DNA of 7,868 nt, from contig JAFWZH010000044.1 of the NCBI GenBank assembly GCA_017522515.1, forward strand, positions 1 to 7,868, written 5' to 3'. Shown here in pieces: positions 5,572 to 7,868 of the stretch (position 1 is the first letter of the stretch; each line of letters begins with the position of its first letter). This stretch comes from Clostridia bacterium. Its GTDB lineage: Bacteria; Bacillota_A; Clostridia; UBA1212; UBA1255. A program made the translations under genes and the position numbers. Below the pieces are notes generated by a model. That model saw only the letters and a program-made list of their open reading frames with translations. It had not been told where the DNA came from and searched no databases.

Positions 5572-5619
5572 GTTTATAATTATTGACAAAAATGCATATA
5601 TAGTTTATAATTATTGACA
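5572..5619 (+). promoter_or_regulatory. Perfect 17-bp direct repeat over the hipBA promoter (probable HipB operators)
   Basis: The same 17 bases, GTTTATAATTATTGACA, occur at 5572-5588 and 5603-5619 (31 bp apart, close to three helical turns, so both sites face the same side). Each holds the palindrome ATAATTAT. The first copy ends on the -35 hexamer; the second covers the -10 hexamer and start site. HipB proteins repress their own operon by binding repeated operators, so this is the natural binding site. It does not match the E. coli TATCC-N8-GGATA operator. Confidence 0.65.
5583..5611 (+). promoter_or_regulatory. hipBA promoter with perfect consensus
   Basis: TTGACA (5583-5588), 17-bp spacer, TATAAT (5606-5611): a full match to the sigma-A consensus with ideal spacing. 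The start would be near 5618, giving a leader of about 18 nt that contains the GAGGTGG ribosome binding site (5624-5630). A promoter this strong before a toxin operon would need tight repression, in line with the operator repeats on it. Confidence 0.8.
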
Positions 5620-5635
5620 TTATGAGGTGGTTGGA

Positions 5636-5956
5636 ATGAAAAAAGTTTCATATAATATATTACCGGCAACTGAGGAAATACTAAAAACGATGGGCGAGCA
5701 GATTAAATTGGCGAGATTGCGTCGAAATTTAACTGTAGAACTTGTTGCTGAACGTGCCGGAATCAGTCGCGCTTCTCTTTGGAACGTGGAAAAGGGCAGC
5801 CCGTCAGTTGCTATGGGAATATACGCTGCGGTTTTGCATGCACTTAACAATATGGATAAAGATCTTTTGCTTGTGGCTAAAGATGATGTTATGGGTAGAA
5901 GAATGCAAGACCTTAATCTCCCGATCAGAAAAAGAGCACTAAGAAAGGAGGACTAA
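5636..5956 (+). CDS. hipB: HipB-like antitoxin and transcriptional repressor
   Basis: A 106-aa HTH (XRE/Cro family) protein that in this family binds HipA and represses the operon. The HTH spans about residues 20-75: the LARLRRNLTVELVAERAGISRASLWNVEKG block has the usual first helix, turn (AGIS) and recognition helix (RASLWNVE, 45-52), followed by helices to ALNNMD. A basic, flexible tail (LPIRKRALRKED) ends the protein; unstructured C-terminal tails of HipB are the usual target of proteolysis. ATG at 5636 is preferred because GAGGTGG lies 5 nt upstream; the GTG at 5627, three codons earlier, lies inside that site. The stop is 3 bp before hipA, and the hipA ribosome binding site AAGGAGGA lies within the last codons, so translation is coupled. 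Confidence 0.85.
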   Translation: MKKVSYNILPATEEILKTMGEQIKLARLRRNLTVELVAERAGISRASLWNVEKGSPSVAMGIYAAVLHALNNMDKDLLLVAKDDVMGRRMQDLNLPIRKRALRKED

Positions 5957-5959
5957 ACG

Positions 5960-7231
5960 ATGCCTAAAAATGAAAAAATCATATATGTTTATGACAGTTT
6001 CACCTTTGACGAACCGAAACTACTTGGTAGACTTTTCGTAAGCACTATTAAAGGCGGCGAAACGTATTCTTTTGAATATGACAAAGAATGGCTATCGACT
6101 ACCGGTTATACTGTCTCCCTTGATCCTGATTTCATGGGTTATGGTGGAAGAGAATATCCCAGCGATAATAATATATTCGGCGTTTTTGCAGATGCTTCTC
6201 CTGACCGTTGGGGACGACTACTAATGAACAAAAAAGAACGCAAGATTGCCGACAAAGAATCCCGTAAACCAAAGCGACTCAACGAGAGTGACTTTTTGAT
6301 GGGGGTTTACGACGAAACACGTATGGGCGGTATCCGTTTTAAATTAAATAAAGATGGCGAGTTCTTATCAAATGATAAAGAAACAGCGACTCCACCATGG
6401 GCAACGCTTAGAACATTAGAAGAAGCATCAAGACAGTTTGAAAATGATGAATCTGCTCTTAACGAAAAGTGGCTTAATCAATTACTCAGACCAGGTTCTT
6501 CTCTAGGTGGTGCAAGACCAAAAGCTACAGTAGTTGATACTGAAGGACAGCTTTGGATTGCAAAATTTCCTTCAAAAAACGATACCAACAATACCGGTGC
6601 TTGGGAAAAGGTTGTTCATGATCTTGCTCGCATGTGTGGCCTTAATGTTCCTGAATCTAAACTTGAAACCTTTTCGAAACTTGGCAGTACTTTTCTTGTA
6701 AAGCGCTTTGACCGCGATGGCGACAAACGTATTCACTTTGCTTCTGCCATGACCTTGCTTGGCAAAACCGACGGAGCTTCTGCCGAGGACGGTTCAAGTT
6801 ATTTGGATCTCGTTTCAGTTATCAAATCTAACGGAGCAAATCCCAACGCAGATTTAATTGAACTGTGGAAACGTATTGTATTTAATATGGCAGTTTCCAA
6901 CACAGACGACCATTTGAGAAATCATGCATTTATCTTAAAGAAAAGTGGATGGGCGCTTTCACCACTTTATGATGTAAACCCTGTGCCTTATGGTGATGAG
7001 TTATCGCTTAATGTAAACGAAGATGATAATCGCATTTCTATTCCTCTCGCTATTGAAACCGCACATCGTTTTGGCATCAAAGAGGAAGATGCGATAATAT
7101 ACGCAAAGGAAATTACCGAAATTGTAAAAAATAATTGGGAAAAACTTGCTACAAAATATGGCATTCCACGTGGCAAAATTGAAGATATGAAACCGGCATT
7201 CAGCGCGTGCTATGAAGAAAAAAATCAATAA
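5960..7231 (+). CDS. hipA: HipA-family serine/threonine kinase toxin
   Basis: A 423-aa protein close in length to E. coli HipA (440 aa), which phosphorylates glutamyl-tRNA synthetase and causes growth arrest and persistence. The N-terminal domain (about 5-130) is the HipA N1/couple_hipA type, with the FGVFADASPDRWGR segment (73-86). The kinase core follows: Gly-rich loop PGSSLGGARPKA (178-189), with S181 at the place of the E. coli autophosphorylated S150; ATP-binding Lys in AKFPS (K202); catalytic loop NTDDHLRN (314-321), with D316 at the place of D309; and LSPLYDV (333-339), with D338 as the metal-binding Asp. All key residues are present, so the kinase is probably active. The target cannot be read from sequence; some HipA relatives phosphorylate other proteins. 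The gene is intact and ends at TAA just before a GC-rich hairpin. Confidence 0.92.
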   Translation: MPKNEKIIYVYDSFTFDEPKLLGRLFVSTIKGGETYSFEYDKEWLSTTGYTVSLDPDFMGYGGREYPSDNNIFGVFADASPDRWGRLLMNKKERKIADKESRKPKRLNESDFLMGVYDETRMGGIRFKLNKDGEFLSNDKETATPPWATLRTLEEASRQFENDESALNEKWLNQLLRPGSSLGGARPKATVVDTEGQLWIAKFPSKNDTNNTGAWEKVVHDLARMCGLNVPESKLETFSKLGSTFLVKRFDRDGDKRIHFASAMTLLGKTDGASAEDGSSYLDLVSVIKSNGANPNADLIELWKRIVFNMAVSNTDDHLRNHAFILKKSGWALSPLYDVNPVPYGDELSLNVNEDDNRISIPLAIETAHRFGIKEEDAIIYAKEITEIVKNNWEKLATKYGIPRGKIEDMKPAFSACYEEKNQ

Positions 7232-7239
7232 ATAGAGGT

Positions 7240-7262
7240 GGCGGCAAGGGTTAGTTGCCGCC
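7240..7262. terminator. Bidirectional hairpin between hipA and the convergent HTH gene
   Basis: GGCGGCAA (7240-7247) and TTGCCGCC (7255-7262) form a perfect 8-bp GC-rich stem with a 7-nt loop, 8 bp after the hipA stop. On the - strand it is followed by a T-rich tract (complement of the A-rich end of hipA), a good rho-independent terminator; on the + strand only GTATTT follows. The stop codon of the convergent gene (7251-7253) lies in the loop, and the last codons of that gene make one stem arm. Confidence 0.75.
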
Positions 7263-7808
7263 GTATTTCATAAAGAACTTTTGCAGGAGTTTAATGTGCT
7301 TATCGGACATATTTGAGATGGTGTAGGCGTAGGAGCAGTAGAAGTCGATGAGCCAGAGTTTTGGGATGATTTTTGTAGTTTGGGTTTGGACGGACTTGAG
7401 GTGACCTTGGCGGAGCCAGCGGTTTACAGCGTTATCGGTATAGCCTGTGGTGGCGATGACCTGCGGTACGGTAAGCACATCCGGAATGTTTTCGCATTCC
7501 TTTTCAAGCCACGCGCGGAAATCAATAGGTAGAGAAGACGGAAATCCTGTTTTACGCTGTCGAGGTTTATTGTGTTTTACCGCTGAAAACTCTCCGCAGG
7601 GCAATACATACTTTTCGGGACATCTTTGTGAATCCTCAATAAACTCAATTAAGTCGCTTTTTAAAACTGTATACTTCCGTGATTTCTTTCCGCTGTTTTT
7701 ACATTTTATATATCCATTATTGAGCATCCAGGCGCACTTTCGTTTGCTGATATGCAGGGCGCAACGAACTTGTTCGCCCGATAACACTTGAGGTAAATTG
7801 CTTAACAT
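7251..7808 (-). CDS. Two-domain excisionase/MerR-like helix-turn-helix protein (185 aa)
   Basis: ATG at 7808 with an AAAGGTGA ribosome binding site about 6 nt upstream. There are two similar DNA-binding units. Residues 8-58 (LSGEQVRCALHISKRKCAWMLNNGY, then a basic wing and VLKSDLIEFI) follow the excisionase-type winged-HTH pattern, in which a short HTH is followed by basic strands and an 'xxSDLxxFL'-like helix. Residues 111-158 (LTVPQVIATTGYTDNAVNRWLRQGHLKSV, then a wing and a LIDFYCSY helix) repeat it. The linker (78-92) is basic and Pro-rich. No recombinase domain is present, so it is a DNA-binding factor only: an excisionase-like directionality factor or a regulator of a nearby element. 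It converges on hipA and shares the 7240-7262 hairpin with it. The target is unknown. Confidence 0.7.
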   Translation of the reverse strand: MLSNLPQVLSGEQVRCALHISKRKCAWMLNNGYIKCKNSGKKSRKYTVLKSDLIEFIEDSQRCPEKYVLPCGEFSAVKHNKPRQRKTGFPSSLPIDFRAWLEKECENIPDVLTVPQVIATTGYTDNAVNRWLRQGHLKSVQTQTTKIIPKLWLIDFYCSYAYTISNMSDKHIKLLQKFFMKYGGN

Positions 7809-7868
7809 TTCTTATCACCTTTGATTGTATACCGCTTACCGATATCGTTTGTCGTCCGTACGAGGTAA
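7809..7868 (-). other. Upstream region of the HTH gene
   Basis: Holds the ribosome binding site and, on the - strand, TATACA (7830-7825), which is too close to that site to be a convincing -10 box. Two short palindromes, CGATATCG (7840-7847) and CGTACG (7857-7862), could be binding sites of the HTH protein itself, but they are short enough to be chance. The region is cut by the window edge. Confidence 0.25.

Noticed and set aside
7447..7791. 114-codon + strand frame opposite the HTH gene
   Set aside because: Antisense shadow; the - strand product has two clear HTH units and a good ribosome binding site.

Overview
The window looks like part of an accessory (defence-type) region in a low-GC Firmicute, most probably a gut-type clostridium. 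The signs are AT-rich DNA, strong GAGGAGG/AAGGAGGA ribosome binding sites, TTG and GTG starts, and a double excisionase-like HTH protein of a kind common in Clostridia. The taxon is an inference from style, not from a marker gene.

Left part (2-2917, + strand): the 3' end of a type I restriction-modification hsdR gene is followed by three short genes that are probably co-transcribed. The first encodes a 201-aa protein with an R-N-x3-H (Rx4H) motif typical of HEPN ribonucleases. The second and third encode unrecognised proteins of 171 and about 96-101 aa.

Middle part (2918-5635): a - strand two-gene unit encodes an atypical RNase III of 372 aa, with an intact catalytic signature, an insertion in the nuclease domain and two dsRNA-binding domains. 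It is followed by a 58-aa, extremely acidic and aromatic-rich protein (3544-3720) whose strong ribosome binding site overlaps the RNase III stop codon. This module lies between two direct copies of a roughly 270-bp non-coding repeat (3081-3348 and 5235-5502). The copies align without a gap at an offset of 2154 bp and are about 92% identical over their 200-bp core. Both carry an extended -10 element at the same aligned place and a small hairpin plus T-run near the other end, so they may be two copies of a small RNA gene of about 250 nt. The RNase III gene seems to have a consensus-like promoter about 210 nt upstream and a leader with inverted repeats.

Right part (5572-7262, + strand): a hipBA toxin-antitoxin operon. 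It has a perfect TTGACA-17-TATAAT promoter and a 17-bp direct repeat, one copy ending on the -35 and the other covering the -10, which is a likely HipB operator. hipA keeps its P-loop, catalytic Asp and metal-binding Asp. A GC-rich hairpin separates hipA from a convergent - strand gene (7251-7808) for a two-domain excisionase-like HTH protein.

The candidate for something new is the unit made of the double-dsRBD RNase III, the 58-aa acidic protein and the two flanking RNA-like repeats, set between a type I R-M/HEPN locus and hipBA. That these parts work together is inference; the individual features are visible in the sequence.
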